From Synergistaceae bacterium (GTDB lineage: Bacteria > Synergistota > Synergistia > Synergistales > Aminobacteriaceae): 64,000 nucleotides of DNA. How positions within the stretch are numbered: position 1 is the stretch's first letter; each line of letters starts with the position of its first letter. The notes beneath the pieces were generated by a model. That model made no database searches. It was not told the DNA's origin and saw nothing but the letters and a program-made list of their open reading frames with translations. The position numbers and the translations under genes are program-made. Shown one piece after another: positions 52,214 through 61,481 of this stretch. Where the stretch lies: positions 118,836 through 182,835 of the forward strand of contig JAHDLC010000013.1 of the NCBI GenBank assembly GCA_018436595.1, given 5' to 3'.

Positions 52214-53365
52214 GTGGTCAGCAGGGGAGAACTGCAGCGGCGGCACAGGCTCCTCAGGGAGGCCATGGAATCGGAAGGGATCGATGTCCTTGTCGCAGGG
52301 GCATCGGCCCAGCTCGACCAGCGGGGACTGCTGCGATGGCTGTTCGATTACTACCTCCCGGTCTTTGAAGAATATGCGGTCATCCCCCTGGACGGACCGG
52401 CTGTTTTTTTTGCCCACAACGGGGGAAGCGCCTCCCATGCGGCACAATGCTTCCTGGTGAACGACGTCCGCGTCATTCCGCCGAAAGACTGGAATTTTGA
52501 CCGGGGTCGGCTTCCTGCGGATTTCATCCGGAACCATGGCTTCAAAAAAGTGGGAATCGCGGGTACGGCAGGGATTTCGGCCGTATTCTTCAGGTCCTTT
52601 CTCGCACGTCTTTCCGTCCTTCCAGCGGACTTTTCCGACAGGGCGGCGGAGAGCAGGATGGTAAAGAGCGATGAGGAAATCAGGCTGATAAAAAAAACCA
52701 TCGAACTGAACGAGGCGACCCTAAAAGTCTATCTCGATCATGCGGAGGCCGGAAAGCCTGAATGTGAGGCCATGAACGCGGCATCCTGCTTTGCGGCGGA
52801 AGCAGGCGCCGAGGACCAGTTTTGGATGGAGGGGACAGGAACGGACGGACCTCCTTCCCCCTCTCCCGGGGCACTGCGGACCGGGAGATGCCGGCAGAAA
52901 GGCGACTATGCCGTCGTGGTCATAGAACATTCCGCATCGGGAGGGTACTTCGGTGAGGTCGTACAGACCATCAGAACCGGGAAAAGGGACAGCAGCCTGG
53001 AGGAGGCCCATTCCGCCGTGATTGAGGCCATCCGCTCTGCTTCCGGAATGATCCGCCCGGGGAACAGGGTGGGAGATGTGGCGGCGGCGGCTGAACGGAC
53101 CCTTATCGAAAGGGGATACCCTGTGTCCCCCGCCGGAGACGGTTCCCCCTCTCCCGTGGGGCACGGCCAGGGGCTTGATTTCTGGGAAATCCCCTCCGTC
53201 AGCTCGGACAATGACCGGATCATCGTGCCCGGAATGCGGTTCAACCTCCATCCTTCGGCGTCTTTCCCCGGAGGGGGCAAAGTCTCCTTCTGCGATTGCT
53301 GGATATCCAACGAAAAAAGCGCCGAACGTCTGTCAACCCTCCCCTGCGAAATCGCGTACCGCTGA
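52214..53365 (+). CDS. M24 (pita-bread fold) protein without canonical metal ligands
   Basis: 383 residues. An N-terminal creatinase-like domain (about 1-155) precedes a C-terminal M24 domain starting RMVKSDEEIRLIKKTIELNEATL. The catalytic His region survives (VGHGQGLDFWEIP), but the metal-ligand positions look replaced: DYAVVVIEHSASGGYFGEVV where peptidases have D and D, NLHPSASF where the first Glu should be, and VSFCDCWI for the last. This argues against an aminopeptidase P and for a metal-free hydrolase like creatinase, or a pseudoenzyme. The GTG has AGGAGG upstream. Fourth gene of the TRAP operon, so it probably acts on the imported compound. Confidence 0.78.
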   Translation: MVSRGELQRRHRLLREAMESEGIDVLVAGASAQLDQRGLLRWLFDYYLPVFEEYAVIPLDGPAVFFAHNGGSASHAAQCFLVNDVRVIPPKDWNFDRGRLPADFIRNHGFKKVGIAGTAGISAVFFRSFLARLSVLPADFSDRAAESRMVKSDEEIRLIKKTIELNEATLKVYLDHAEAGKPECEAMNAASCFAAEAGAEDQFWMEGTGTDGPPSPSPGALRTGRCRQKGDYAVVVIEHSASGGYFGEVVQTIRTGKRDSSLEEAHSAVIEAIRSASGMIRPGNRVGDVAAAAERTLIERGYPVSPAGDGSPSPVGHGQGLDFWEIPSVSSDNDRIIVPGMRFNLHPSASFPGGGKVSFCDCWISNEKSAERLSTLPCEIAYR

Positions 53366-53489
53366 AAGGCGGTTCCGGTGTGCCTGCCTCCGGAAAAGCC
53401 GGCATCAGGGTGCGGGTTTGTGTTGTGCGGCACGGTCAAACGAAAAGGGAATCGGTGAAAAATGAACGGGTATGAAGGAGGACCGGCGA

Positions 53490-54317
53490 ATGAAAAAACT
53501 GTTTGGGATTTCTTTGGGGCTTGTATTGCTGTTCGCTTCGCTGGCGGGAGCGGCCGAATTCAAGCAGACCGCGGAGTTCAACGTCCCGGAAGCGAACCAG
53601 GGGATCGGAGTGGATGAACACCACTTCTATGCCATAGACAACCGGGTCGTCGCCAAGTACGACAAAGCCACCGGAAAGCTCGTCAAGAAATGGGAAGGAC
53701 CCAAGGACGGGCCCATCATTCACCTCGACAGCGCCGCCGTCATCGACGGAAAAATCTACTGCGCCCATTCCAACTGGAGCGAATGGCCCATGACCAGCTC
53801 CATCGAGGTGTGGGACGCCGCAACCCTGGAGCACGTGGCCAACCACAGCTTCGGCATACACTGGGGATCCGCCACCTGGGTGGACCGGCACGACGGGTAC
53901 TGGTGGGTGGCCTTCGCCAACTACGACAGACCCTACGGCCCCAACAAAACGCCCTACGGCCACAAGATATGCACCACCATAGTCAAGTTCGCCGACAACT
54001 GGCAGTGGCTCGAAGCGTGGACCCTCCCCAAGGCGATTCTCGAACGGCTGGAGGATATGAGCAATTCAGGAGGCTCCTGGGGAGCCGACGGATTCCTCTA
54101 CCTGTCGGGCCACGATCCCGCGGAAGTCTACAAATGCAGGCTTCCCAAAATGGGTTCCGTCATCGAGCTGGTGGAAATACTGCCGAAGAACATCCGGGGC
54201 CAGGGCATCGCATGGGACAGAAGCGAAACGGGCGTACTCTACGGCATCATCAGGGCCACCAAGGAGGAACGGGAAAAGGGCATGACCCACAAGGTCATCG
54301 TCTCCAAGCTGCAGTAG
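53490..54317 (+). CDS. secreted beta-propeller-like protein of unknown function
   Basis: 275 residues. Signal peptide MKKLFGISLGLVLLFASLAG (cleavage near GAA-EF). The mature protein has repeated blade-like segments of hydrophobic strands with YDKATGKLVKKWEGP, IEVWDAATLEHVANHSFGIHWGSATWVD and YLSGHDPAEVYKCRLP. It is rich in Trp and His. I cannot assign a family with confidence. The ATG at 53490 has GGAGG nine bases upstream. It lies 124 bases after the M24 gene and may belong to the same transport locus. Confidence 0.7.
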   Translation: MKKLFGISLGLVLLFASLAGAAEFKQTAEFNVPEANQGIGVDEHHFYAIDNRVVAKYDKATGKLVKKWEGPKDGPIIHLDSAAVIDGKIYCAHSNWSEWPMTSSIEVWDAATLEHVANHSFGIHWGSATWVDRHDGYWWVAFANYDRPYGPNKTPYGHKICTTIVKFADNWQWLEAWTLPKAILERLEDMSNSGGSWGADGFLYLSGHDPAEVYKCRLPKMGSVIELVEILPKNIRGQGIAWDRSETGVLYGIIRATKEEREKGMTHKVIVSKLQ

Positions 54318-54445
54318 AAAGGAACCAGGGATCCCGTTCCATTAGGGGCGGCGTACAAAGCGTCTTCCTTTGGCCGTGCCGCGATTTTCAAACGAATGAT
54401 GGATGCAGGTCTTGACATGAAGTATTCCGCCCCCTGTAGAGAACG

Positions 54446-54531
54446 GGGATGGAAAACCCAAGCGAGCTAAAAACAGCTCGAATGAAGAAACCGCAGGGGA
54501 ACCTCTGTAAATCTGGGGTTCCCTTTTTTTT
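54446..54531 (+). ncRNA. three tandem hairpins ending in an intrinsic terminator
   Basis: GGG (54446-54448) pairs with CCC (54457-54459), CGAGCT (54463-54468) with AGCTCG (54475-54480), and GGGAACC (54497-54503) with GGTTCCC (54517-54523), followed by eight T residues. The series could be the 3' end of a small RNA or of a lost mobile-element gene. No known RNA family was matched; a fluoride-riboswitch resemblance (GGGGATGG) did not extend. Confidence 0.4.
54495..54531 (+). terminator. rho-independent terminator
   Basis: Seven perfect pairs GGGAACC/GGTTCCC extended by a G-T and an A-T pair, then T8. It isolates the TRAP/propeller transcript from the cas genes. Confidence 0.85.
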
Positions 54532-54946
54532 CCAGTTTTCTTATGATTGGGAACCGGAAAGAAGTGTAGAAAGCTTTATGTGTTTGCCTGGCGTTCGCTG
54601 AGAACAATTTATTCAAAAAATTAGGTTAGTTAACGACTTAATATTTCATATGATTTGTGCTATTCTATGTTCCGGACGAGAATCGAGAAGCCACCGATTG
54701 CACAATGGAGTTTTTCCCTTCAAGAGAGACGACTGATCTGCCCAAGGTATCGCAGAAAAGTTTGTTGTCCTGGCATCAAAAGAAAATTCGGGTCCGGGGG
54801 CCGTTTGATGGCTCAAGGTTTCCAATACACAGAATCATTTTCCTTTCGACAACCTTATCTGGCTTGAATCAACAGACTGTTAATACCGGACCATGCGGTC
54901 AATGCAATGGCATTTCATTTCAAAAAGAAAGCCGTGATCATGTCGC

Positions 54947-57466
54947 ATGACTTCGACGAACGTGCTAAGCGGTCCATGCAAAAAACTGTGGGCCAAGAGC
55001 AGTCCGCGCCATCCGCTGTGGAAGCACCTGCTTGATGTAGCGGCCGTTGCCCGGGTATTGCCCTTTCCGGCAAGAAACGATGGTTGGACCCCGGATTTGC
55101 TCGCTTTTTTTGCGGGATGTCATGACCTCGGGAAGGCCGACTTTTACTTCCAGAGCCGGGCACCGGAGATCTTCAAGGAATTCTCAGATGAGAAAGGTTG
55201 GAAGACTGGAGATCCATGTTGCAGGCACGAAAGGATATCGGCCCGGTTCCTTATGGAATGGCTTCAGGACAGGCAGGCGGAAGAGGATACCGCAGAGTCC
55301 GTTTCCAGGGCGGTTCTTTCCCATCATGGGTATTGGGACCAGCAGGCCCGGCCGGTAGGTAAAAAGTACACGGAGGCACAAAACGAGCTGGCAGAAATGC
55401 TGTACCGGGTTCTTGGCTCCCCCGGGGTTCCCCGTGAAAAAATTGAAAACCTCAGTGCCTTCGGGATATGCCTTTCCGGCCACATCGTCCTCTCAGACTG
55501 GATCGCCAGCAACGAAGCGTTCATTACCGATGCCCGGCTTATTACAACTGATGACCCTGAAGTTTACTTTGAATCCGCCTGCTCCGTGGCCGCAGACTGG
55601 ATTCGGACTCTTTCCCTTGAGCGTTCGGCGGATCCCGGTGAACCCAGCCGGGTTGTGAAAACTCCCAGGCCGATTCAGGTCCTTCTTCTCCGGGAGGATA
55701 TCCCAGCGTCCCTGGTGATTATCGAAGCTCCCATGGGCGAGGGTAAGACGGAAGCCGCATGGATTCTCGCTGAAAAATGGAAAGGTGCTGACTGCTCGGG
55801 AATGTACATGGCCCTTCCGACCATGGCGACGAGCGATTCGCTTTTTCTGAGATACAGGGATGCCTACCTCGGGAGCAGCGGAGGACCGGTAAAGGTAAAG
55901 CTTATTCACGGAATGGCCTGGCTTCGCGACGAACATGAACCCAAAAGCCTTTTGGAGATTGGCGAGTCGCGGGAAGATGCTTCTCTCGCAGACGTCTGGT
56001 TCAGGCCAACCAGGAGGGCGATGCTTGCTGAGCACGGTGTGGGCACCATCGACCAGGCCATGCTTGCAGGAATGAATGCAAAATTCGGTTTTCTGCGGCT
56101 CTATGGTCTCAAAAACAAAGTGCTCGTGATCGATGAGGTTCACGCCTACGACGCATACATGAGCGCCATCATCTGCCGCCTCCTCCAGTGGTGCTCCTGC
56201 CTTGAGATACCTGTGATTCTCCTTTCCGCAACCCTGTCGTCCCGGCAGCGGGGAGAAATGATTGAAGCCTACGGAGCTTCCGGCGGATCCCCCGGAAAAG
56301 AGGCCCCCTACCCTCTTGTAACCGTGGCGGAATCCGGAAAAGAGGCCCGCTGCTATTCCACTGCGGCCTCGATGACAAAAAAACTCGGGATTGAATTGCT
56401 TCCGGGTCTTCTGGGAGATGCCGAGGGGACTGCCGAAAAGGCGCAGAAGCTTGTCTGCGGCGGAGGATGCTGCTGTGTCATTGTAAACACCGTCAGGCAG
56501 GCCCAGGCAGTATATCGTGAACTTGACCTTCCTCCGGAACAGAAGATGCTTTTTCATGCACGCTTCACAGCTTCCGACCGCCAGAAAATTACTGAAAAGG
56601 TTCTTAAACTCTTCGGAAAGGATACGGCTCAACGGCCCGAAAAATTCGTTCTTGTGGCGACCCAGGTTGTGGAGCAGAGCCTTGACGTCGATTTCGATCA
56701 CATGATCAGCGAAATCGCCCCCATCGACCTTCTTCTTCAGAGAAGCGGCAGGCAGCACAGGCACCGTCGAAGAGACCAAGATCCCGTGCTCTTCGTTCTT
56801 ACCCCCGATGTCTGCCACGGAAAAGAACCTTTTTTCGGGGGCACCGGCTTTGTTTACGCGAAAAAACCGCTGCTGCGGACCTTGGCGCTTCTTTCGGACA
56901 GAAAAGAACTCTCCCTTCCAGGCGATTTCAGGACTGTAATCGAGATCTGCTACGGGACGGATACTATACAGCAGGACGGAGTTTCCTCCGCTCTTATTGA
57001 AAAGGCTGACCTTGAGTGGGAAGCGGATACTCATTGTCTCCAAAAAAAGGGAGCTGAATTTGCACTCAGATCTCCGGACAGGAGATATTACTATCCGGTT
57101 GGAAACGACCCGGTGGGGGATGACAGCGATGACGGAAACGGATGGCGGGCGAAAACGCGTCTCGGAGCAAATGACCGTACGGCATTGCTTGTGGACGAAT
57201 CGCAGATTGCAAAACTCTCTGAGGGAGCCGTATCTATGGCCCGCGTAAGGGAGATTTATAAAAATACGGTGAAACTGCCACCGTACCTGCCCTATTTTTC
57301 ACCGTGCACTGGTTTTTTCCCTGCTGTAGAGGCAAAAGGAAAACTGCGCGGACTTGTTCTTCTGCCTTTGAACCCGGAAGGGATGTGGATGGGCGAAGAA
57401 AACGGAAAAAGGTTCCAGGTTTCATACAACAACCAATTGGGCCTTCTGGCCGGGAGGGTGGAATGA
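54947..57466 (+). CDS. cas3: CRISPR-associated nuclease/helicase Cas3 (type I-E)
   Basis: 839 residues. The N-terminal HD nuclease has KHLLDVA (His27), GCHDLGK (His59-Asp60) and VLSHHGY. The SF2 helicase has Walker A G264-E-G-K-T268, Walker B D396-E-V-H399, LSATL and the motif VI region LLQRSGRQHRHRR. Cas3 is recruited to Cascade-bound DNA and degrades it. No ribosome site is visible before the ATG at 54947. The stop overlaps casA as ATGA, so cas3 is in the same operon as Cascade. Confidence 0.95.
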   Translation: MTSTNVLSGPCKKLWAKSSPRHPLWKHLLDVAAVARVLPFPARNDGWTPDLLAFFAGCHDLGKADFYFQSRAPEIFKEFSDEKGWKTGDPCCRHERISARFLMEWLQDRQAEEDTAESVSRAVLSHHGYWDQQARPVGKKYTEAQNELAEMLYRVLGSPGVPREKIENLSAFGICLSGHIVLSDWIASNEAFITDARLITTDDPEVYFESACSVAADWIRTLSLERSADPGEPSRVVKTPRPIQVLLLREDIPASLVIIEAPMGEGKTEAAWILAEKWKGADCSGMYMALPTMATSDSLFLRYRDAYLGSSGGPVKVKLIHGMAWLRDEHEPKSLLEIGESREDASLADVWFRPTRRAMLAEHGVGTIDQAMLAGMNAKFGFLRLYGLKNKVLVIDEVHAYDAYMSAIICRLLQWCSCLEIPVILLSATLSSRQRGEMIEAYGASGGSPGKEAPYPLVTVAESGKEARCYSTAASMTKKLGIELLPGLLGDAEGTAEKAQKLVCGGGCCCVIVNTVRQAQAVYRELDLPPEQKMLFHARFTASDRQKITEKVLKLFGKDTAQRPEKFVLVATQVVEQSLDVDFDHMISEIAPIDLLLQRSGRQHRHRRRDQDPVLFVLTPDVCHGKEPFFGGTGFVYAKKPLLRTLALLSDRKELSLPGDFRTVIEICYGTDTIQQDGVSSALIEKADLEWEADTHCLQKKGAEFALRSPDRRYYYPVGNDPVGDDSDDGNGWRAKTRLGANDRTALLVDESQIAKLSEGAVSMARVREIYKNTVKLPPYLPYFSPCTGFFPAVEAKGKLRGLVLLPLNPEGMWMGEENGKRFQVSYNNQLGLLAGRVE

Positions 57467-58980
57467 ATCAATATTCATTTAATACACTGACCGAACCGTG
57501 GCTGCCTGTGATTACCCTGTCTGGGAAATCGGAGGAACTGGGAATTCTGGACTGTCTTGAACGAGCCCATGAACTGAAAGAAATCAGGGCGAATGCGCCA
57601 ATCGTCGAATTCGGGATGTACAGGCTCCTGACAGCATTTGTTCTGGATATGCTGATAAGTGCCGGGCGCAGGCCGGAGATTCCCCCCGATCTAAAACAGC
57701 TTCTTCGTGAAGGAAAGTTTGATATTGGGATGATCCGACAGTATGTGGAAATGTGCGGTGATGTATTCGATCTCTTTCATCCTGAACGCCCCTTCCTCCA
57801 GATGAAAATGGCGGATGAACCGGAAAAGGCCCTCGCAGGAATGTTTCCTGCGGTACCAAGCGGAACAAATGCGATGATCTGGCACCACGGGAATGAACAG
57901 GATTTTTCCGTTTCAGCCCCTGAAGCGGCCGGGCTTCTGACTACAATTGCCCCCTTCATGACTTCCGGGGGAGCCGGTCTGAGTCCCTCGATCAACGGAG
58001 CACCTGCCCTTTACACTCTCCCTTCAGGGAACACAATATTCGAAACCCTTATGATGAATATCATTCCTGCACGCAGTCAGGAAAATGGAGATGGAAAAAT
58101 AGCGTGGCGGAATGATCGTTCTCCCGGGGGAGATCGATCCCAGGCTACACTCCCTGAGGCCTTGACCTGGCGCCCCCGCCAGATTCAGCTGATTCCGGAA
58201 AATGGCTGCGGGGGCGGGATCGTTGTCCGAAAGATGAAATTCAAAAAGGGTGACAGTACGAGAATGGAATGGCGCGATCCCAATATCGCCTACAGATTTG
58301 ACAAGGACAAAATAACGCCGGTCAGGATGAGGGAGAATCGTCCTGTTTGGAGGGATTCAGGCCCTCTCGTTCTCCTGAACCAATTATCCCGTGGTTCCGG
58401 TGATAGCAAGGTCTCTTTCAGAAGATCCGATGTAGTGGAACAGGCTTTCCTGCTTTCCGGGAAAGACAAGAAAATCATTGTTCATATCTATGGCATGAGA
58501 ACGGACATGAAGATGAAAATCTTCGAATGGGTGAAATCGTCTTTGGTGATTCCTTCAAATCTGGGAATCTCCACAAGACTCGGCGCTTTGGTACAGAACG
58601 AACTCGACAAGGCTGACCAGGCCTCATATTTTCTGCGGTCATGTATTAAAAACCTGTATCCCCGGGGAGGAGAAGGAAACAAGAATGCTCTCGCCGCTCT
58701 TGTTGACCGGAGTGAAAAGGCTTTCTGGCAGGGTTTGGAAAGCGTTTTTTTTGAACTGATGCAGAGAATCTCTTCTCTTCCGCCGGATTCTGCCGAGGAT
58801 GCCGACACAATCAATTCCGCCGCAAAGGATTGGCGCAGCGCCATTCGAAGACTCGCCCTTGAACAGTTTGAACTTGCAGCGAAAGATATGGATGCTGACA
58901 GTGATGCTCTTGCTCGTCTGGTGAATTCACGAACCAGGTTGAGAGGAAGAATTATGGCAATCATCGGGGAGGTTGTGTGA
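57463..58980 (+). CDS. casA: Cascade large subunit Cse1 (Cas8e)
   Basis: 505 residues, usual for Cse1 (about 500). NQYSFNTLTEPWLPVITLSG is the typical N-terminus; RPFLQMKMADEP, FMTSGGAGLSPSINGAPALYTLPSGNTIFETLMMN and the C-terminal helical bundle follow. Cse1 recognises the PAM and recruits Cas3. The ATG overlaps the cas3 stop, and its own stop overlaps casB. Confidence 0.94.
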   Translation: MNQYSFNTLTEPWLPVITLSGKSEELGILDCLERAHELKEIRANAPIVEFGMYRLLTAFVLDMLISAGRRPEIPPDLKQLLREGKFDIGMIRQYVEMCGDVFDLFHPERPFLQMKMADEPEKALAGMFPAVPSGTNAMIWHHGNEQDFSVSAPEAAGLLTTIAPFMTSGGAGLSPSINGAPALYTLPSGNTIFETLMMNIIPARSQENGDGKIAWRNDRSPGGDRSQATLPEALTWRPRQIQLIPENGCGGGIVVRKMKFKKGDSTRMEWRDPNIAYRFDKDKITPVRMRENRPVWRDSGPLVLLNQLSRGSGDSKVSFRRSDVVEQAFLLSGKDKKIIVHIYGMRTDMKMKIFEWVKSSLVIPSNLGISTRLGALVQNELDKADQASYFLRSCIKNLYPRGGEGNKNALAALVDRSEKAFWQGLESVFFELMQRISSLPPDSAEDADTINSAAKDWRSAIRRLALEQFELAAKDMDADSDALARLVNSRTRLRGRIMAIIGEVV

Positions 58981-59528
58981 TGACGAACGAAATGCACCCG
59001 GAGAATGATTTTATCGAGCGGGTCGAAAGGCTTGGGAGCGGCGAACTTGCCCAACTGAGAAGGGGGTGCGGCGAGCGGGACCCGGTGGAAGGGCGGTGCC
59101 CCTGGCTGGTGGGATTGACCTATGGCGTTTCATCCGACGCCGTCGCCTTTTTGGTGGCCGGCCTTCTCGCCCAGTATAAAACCATTGATATTCGGGCAGG
59201 GCGTCATCGAAGCCAGGGCGACTTCGGTTTGACATGGAAAAGAGCCGTTGCTTCCGGGGCAGCAAGCGAATCGCTGAAAAGAAGGTTTCATATTCTTCTT
59301 GACTCCGAATATGACTCCTATACCGGGGAAGGTGATTTTCCCTACAGGCTGCGCCAGATGGTCCGTTACGCGGCCGGAAAGGGAATAGGCATTGATTGGC
59401 CTCTTCTTTTAAGGCATGTAAAAAACTGGAACTCGAAAGAAAAGTGGGTTCAGAAAAAATGGGCGGGCAGTTTTTTCACTGCGGAGAATGACGGTGAAAC
59501 CACAAAAATCCAGGAAGAAAAGGACTGA
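58980..59528 (+). CDS. casB: Cascade small subunit Cse2
   Basis: 182 residues, mostly helical, with LGSGELAQLRRGCGERDPVEGRCPWLVGL and RRFHILLDSEYDSYTGEGDFPYRLRQMVRYAAGKGIGIDWPLLLRHVKNWN, the family C-terminal pattern. Two copies line the Cascade backbone and stabilise the displaced strand. GGGGAGG lies seven bases before the ATG, which overlaps the casA stop (TGATG). Confidence 0.93.
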   Translation: MTNEMHPENDFIERVERLGSGELAQLRRGCGERDPVEGRCPWLVGLTYGVSSDAVAFLVAGLLAQYKTIDIRAGRHRSQGDFGLTWKRAVASGAASESLKRRFHILLDSEYDSYTGEGDFPYRLRQMVRYAAGKGIGIDWPLLLRHVKNWNSKEKWVQKKWAGSFFTAENDGETTKIQEEKD

Positions 59529-59533
59529 TAGCC

Positions 59534-60718
59534 ATGCTTGTAGAAGTTCACATGCTGCAGAACCATGCGCCGAGCAATCTTAACCGTGACGATTCGGGAA
59601 GCCCCAAAGAAGCTGTCTTCGGCGGCTTCAAACGCGCCAGGATTTCGAGCCAGTGCCTCAAGCGCACCGTTCGCCGTTCAGATGTGTTCTCTGAAAAAAT
59701 GGCCGGAATTTTGGGAACCAGGACCCGGATGCTTCCTGAACTTGTGAAGAACAGGCTGCTGGAAAAGGGCCTGGATGAGGAAATGGCCAAGATGGCAGCC
59801 CTAAAAACCAGCGGTTTCGGAAACAAAGAGGGCACCGAACAGAAAGAGAACAAGAGCGGTTATTACAGAACCGCTCAGACCATGTTCCTCAATGATGCTG
59901 ACATCGATGCGGTGGCCGATGTTCTTTATGAAGCTGCCATGGAGGCGAAAACGGCGAAGAACTTTGAAAAGGTGAAGGCGAAAGATCTTCAGGAAAAAGC
60001 TGCGGACAGGGGATTTCGCCCCATGGCGGTGGATATCGCTCTTTTCGGCCGCATGGTAACGAGCGAAGCTTTTGTCGATGTGGAAGCTGCATGCCAGTTC
60101 GCTCACGCAATCAGCACCCACAAGGTGGATCATGAATTCGATTACTACACCGCCATGGACGATCTGGAGAGGTCGTCCGATGATGACGCCGGAGCCGGAG
60201 CGGACATGATCGGCGACGTGGAGTTCAATTCCGCCTGCTACTATAAATATTTCAACGTCCATATCGAGGGGCTTGTGGACAATCTCACGGGCAGGGCTTT
60301 CCGGCGGGAAGTCCTGCCGGGTGCCGAAAAAGAGGCCAGGGCGACCGCAGCACGGGCGGTAAAGGCATTGATCGAAGCGGCATGCTCCGTCACCCCCAGC
60401 GGAAAACAGAATACTTTTGCGGCCCATCAGTGGCCGGGCCTTGTCTGGATAGAGATACGGGACGCCAATTTGCCCGTGAGCTATGCAAATGCCTTCTCCG
60501 TTCCCGTTAACCCTAAGCTGGGAGACGGAATTGAAAAGGAATCCGCAAAGCGGCTCAAAAAAGAGTGTGAAGACCTTACCAATATGTATTCCCTCAAGGC
60601 CGTCAAGCGGCTGTTTCTTTCGAAAGACAGGGAAATAAGAATATTGGATGTTGCTTCTTCAGAAAATCTGGAACAACTCCTCAAAGAAGTGGAGGAAGCG
60701 GTGATGGCCTGTGACTAG
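59534..60718 (+). CDS. casC: Cascade backbone subunit Cas7e (Cse4)
   Basis: 394 residues. EVHMLQNHAPSNLNRDDSGSPKEAVFGGFKRARISSQCLKRTVR is the Cas7e signature region; TSEAFVDVEAACQFAHAISTH and QNTFAAHQWPGLVWIE follow. Six copies coat the crRNA spacer. AAGGA precedes the ATG, five bases after casB. Confidence 0.96.
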   Translation: MLVEVHMLQNHAPSNLNRDDSGSPKEAVFGGFKRARISSQCLKRTVRRSDVFSEKMAGILGTRTRMLPELVKNRLLEKGLDEEMAKMAALKTSGFGNKEGTEQKENKSGYYRTAQTMFLNDADIDAVADVLYEAAMEAKTAKNFEKVKAKDLQEKAADRGFRPMAVDIALFGRMVTSEAFVDVEAACQFAHAISTHKVDHEFDYYTAMDDLERSSDDDAGAGADMIGDVEFNSACYYKYFNVHIEGLVDNLTGRAFRREVLPGAEKEARATAARAVKALIEAACSVTPSGKQNTFAAHQWPGLVWIEIRDANLPVSYANAFSVPVNPKLGDGIEKESAKRLKKECEDLTNMYSLKAVKRLFLSKDREIRILDVASSENLEQLLKEVEEAVMACD

Positions 60719-61481
60719 GCCGATCCTGCTGCTTCGCCTGGAAGGTCCCATGCAGTCCTGGGGCACCAGATCCCGCTGGGATGTCAGGGAAAGCGCAGCT
60801 GAACCGACAAAATCAGGGGTGATCGGTCTTATCGGCTGTGCTTTGGGGCTGAAGCGAAAAGACAAAACTCTTGAAATGCTGGATCATGAGGTCGAGTTTT
60901 CCGTTCGGATTGATCGGCCGGGCATCATGGCCACCGACTACCACACCGTGACAGGTTACCATCTGACGGCGGGCGGCCAGTATAAACACGGTGGAGGGAC
61001 GGCTTCAACCCTTGCTACAGCCATGGAACATAGTGAGAGCACAATCATTTCGCCCCGGGATTATCTCCACGATGCCTCGTTTCTGGTTGCGTTATCGAGC
61101 GGGAGCGAAGAACTCCTCGGGCAGATTGCGGGAACGGTGCGGGAAAGCCCATGGCCTGGGAATCTGCAGTCGCCCTTTTGGCCGGTTTCCCTGGGGCGCA
61201 AGTCCTGCGTGCCTTCCCGCCCGCCCTTTGAACGGTTAGCCGAAGAATATGAAAATGCCGAAGACGCCTTTTCCCGGGAGCCATGGGTACCTCCCCTTTC
61301 TCCGAAATCCGCCGCGCGCCCTCCGAAAAAGCTTGTCGCCTGGGTGGAATCCAAGGAGGGTGAATATGAACGGCAGGACGCCCTTCGGCTCAACCAGATG
61401 AGGTTGTATGACTACAGGAGATGCAGAAGGATCGAAATTGACACGGGACCGCTCAAGATCCTTGAAAGGAGGATTTCATGA
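60711..61481 (+). CDS. casD: Cascade subunit Cas5e
   Basis: 256 residues. The RAMP-type N-terminus ILLLRLEGPMQSWGTRSRWDVRESAAEPTKSGVIGLIGCALGLKR is diagnostic, with DYHTVTGYHLTAGGQYKHGG and PRDYLHDASFLVAL. It binds the crRNA 5' handle. The GTG start overlaps the casC stop by eight bases. Confidence 0.95.
   Translation: MTRPILLLRLEGPMQSWGTRSRWDVRESAAEPTKSGVIGLIGCALGLKRKDKTLEMLDHEVEFSVRIDRPGIMATDYHTVTGYHLTAGGQYKHGGGTASTLATAMEHSESTIISPRDYLHDASFLVALSSGSEELLGQIAGTVRESPWPGNLQSPFWPVSLGRKSCVPSRPPFERLAEEYENAEDAFSREPWVPPLSPKSAARPPKKLVAWVESKEGEYERQDALRLNQMRLYDYRRCRRIEIDTGPLKILERRIS

Larger units (their letters stand above)
54318..54946 (+). other. 629-base gene-free region before cas3
   Basis: The first 210 bases hold a hairpin series ending in a terminator. 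The rest is A/T-richer. A reading frame of 97 codons (54657-54950, GTG start) overlaps the cas3 ATG as ATGA but has no ribosome site and no recognised domain. No clear sigma-70 promoter for the cas genes could be picked by eye. Confidence 0.5.

Noticed and set aside
54446..54480. Fluoride (crcB) riboswitch resemblance at GGGGATGG
   Set aside because: Only the first helix and GATG resemble the motif; the pseudoknot partner and downstream consensus are missing, and no fluoride-related gene follows.
54655..54867. 70-codon frame MFRTRIEKPP... before cas3
   Set aside because: No ribosome site, no domain, and it competes with another frame in the same stretch.
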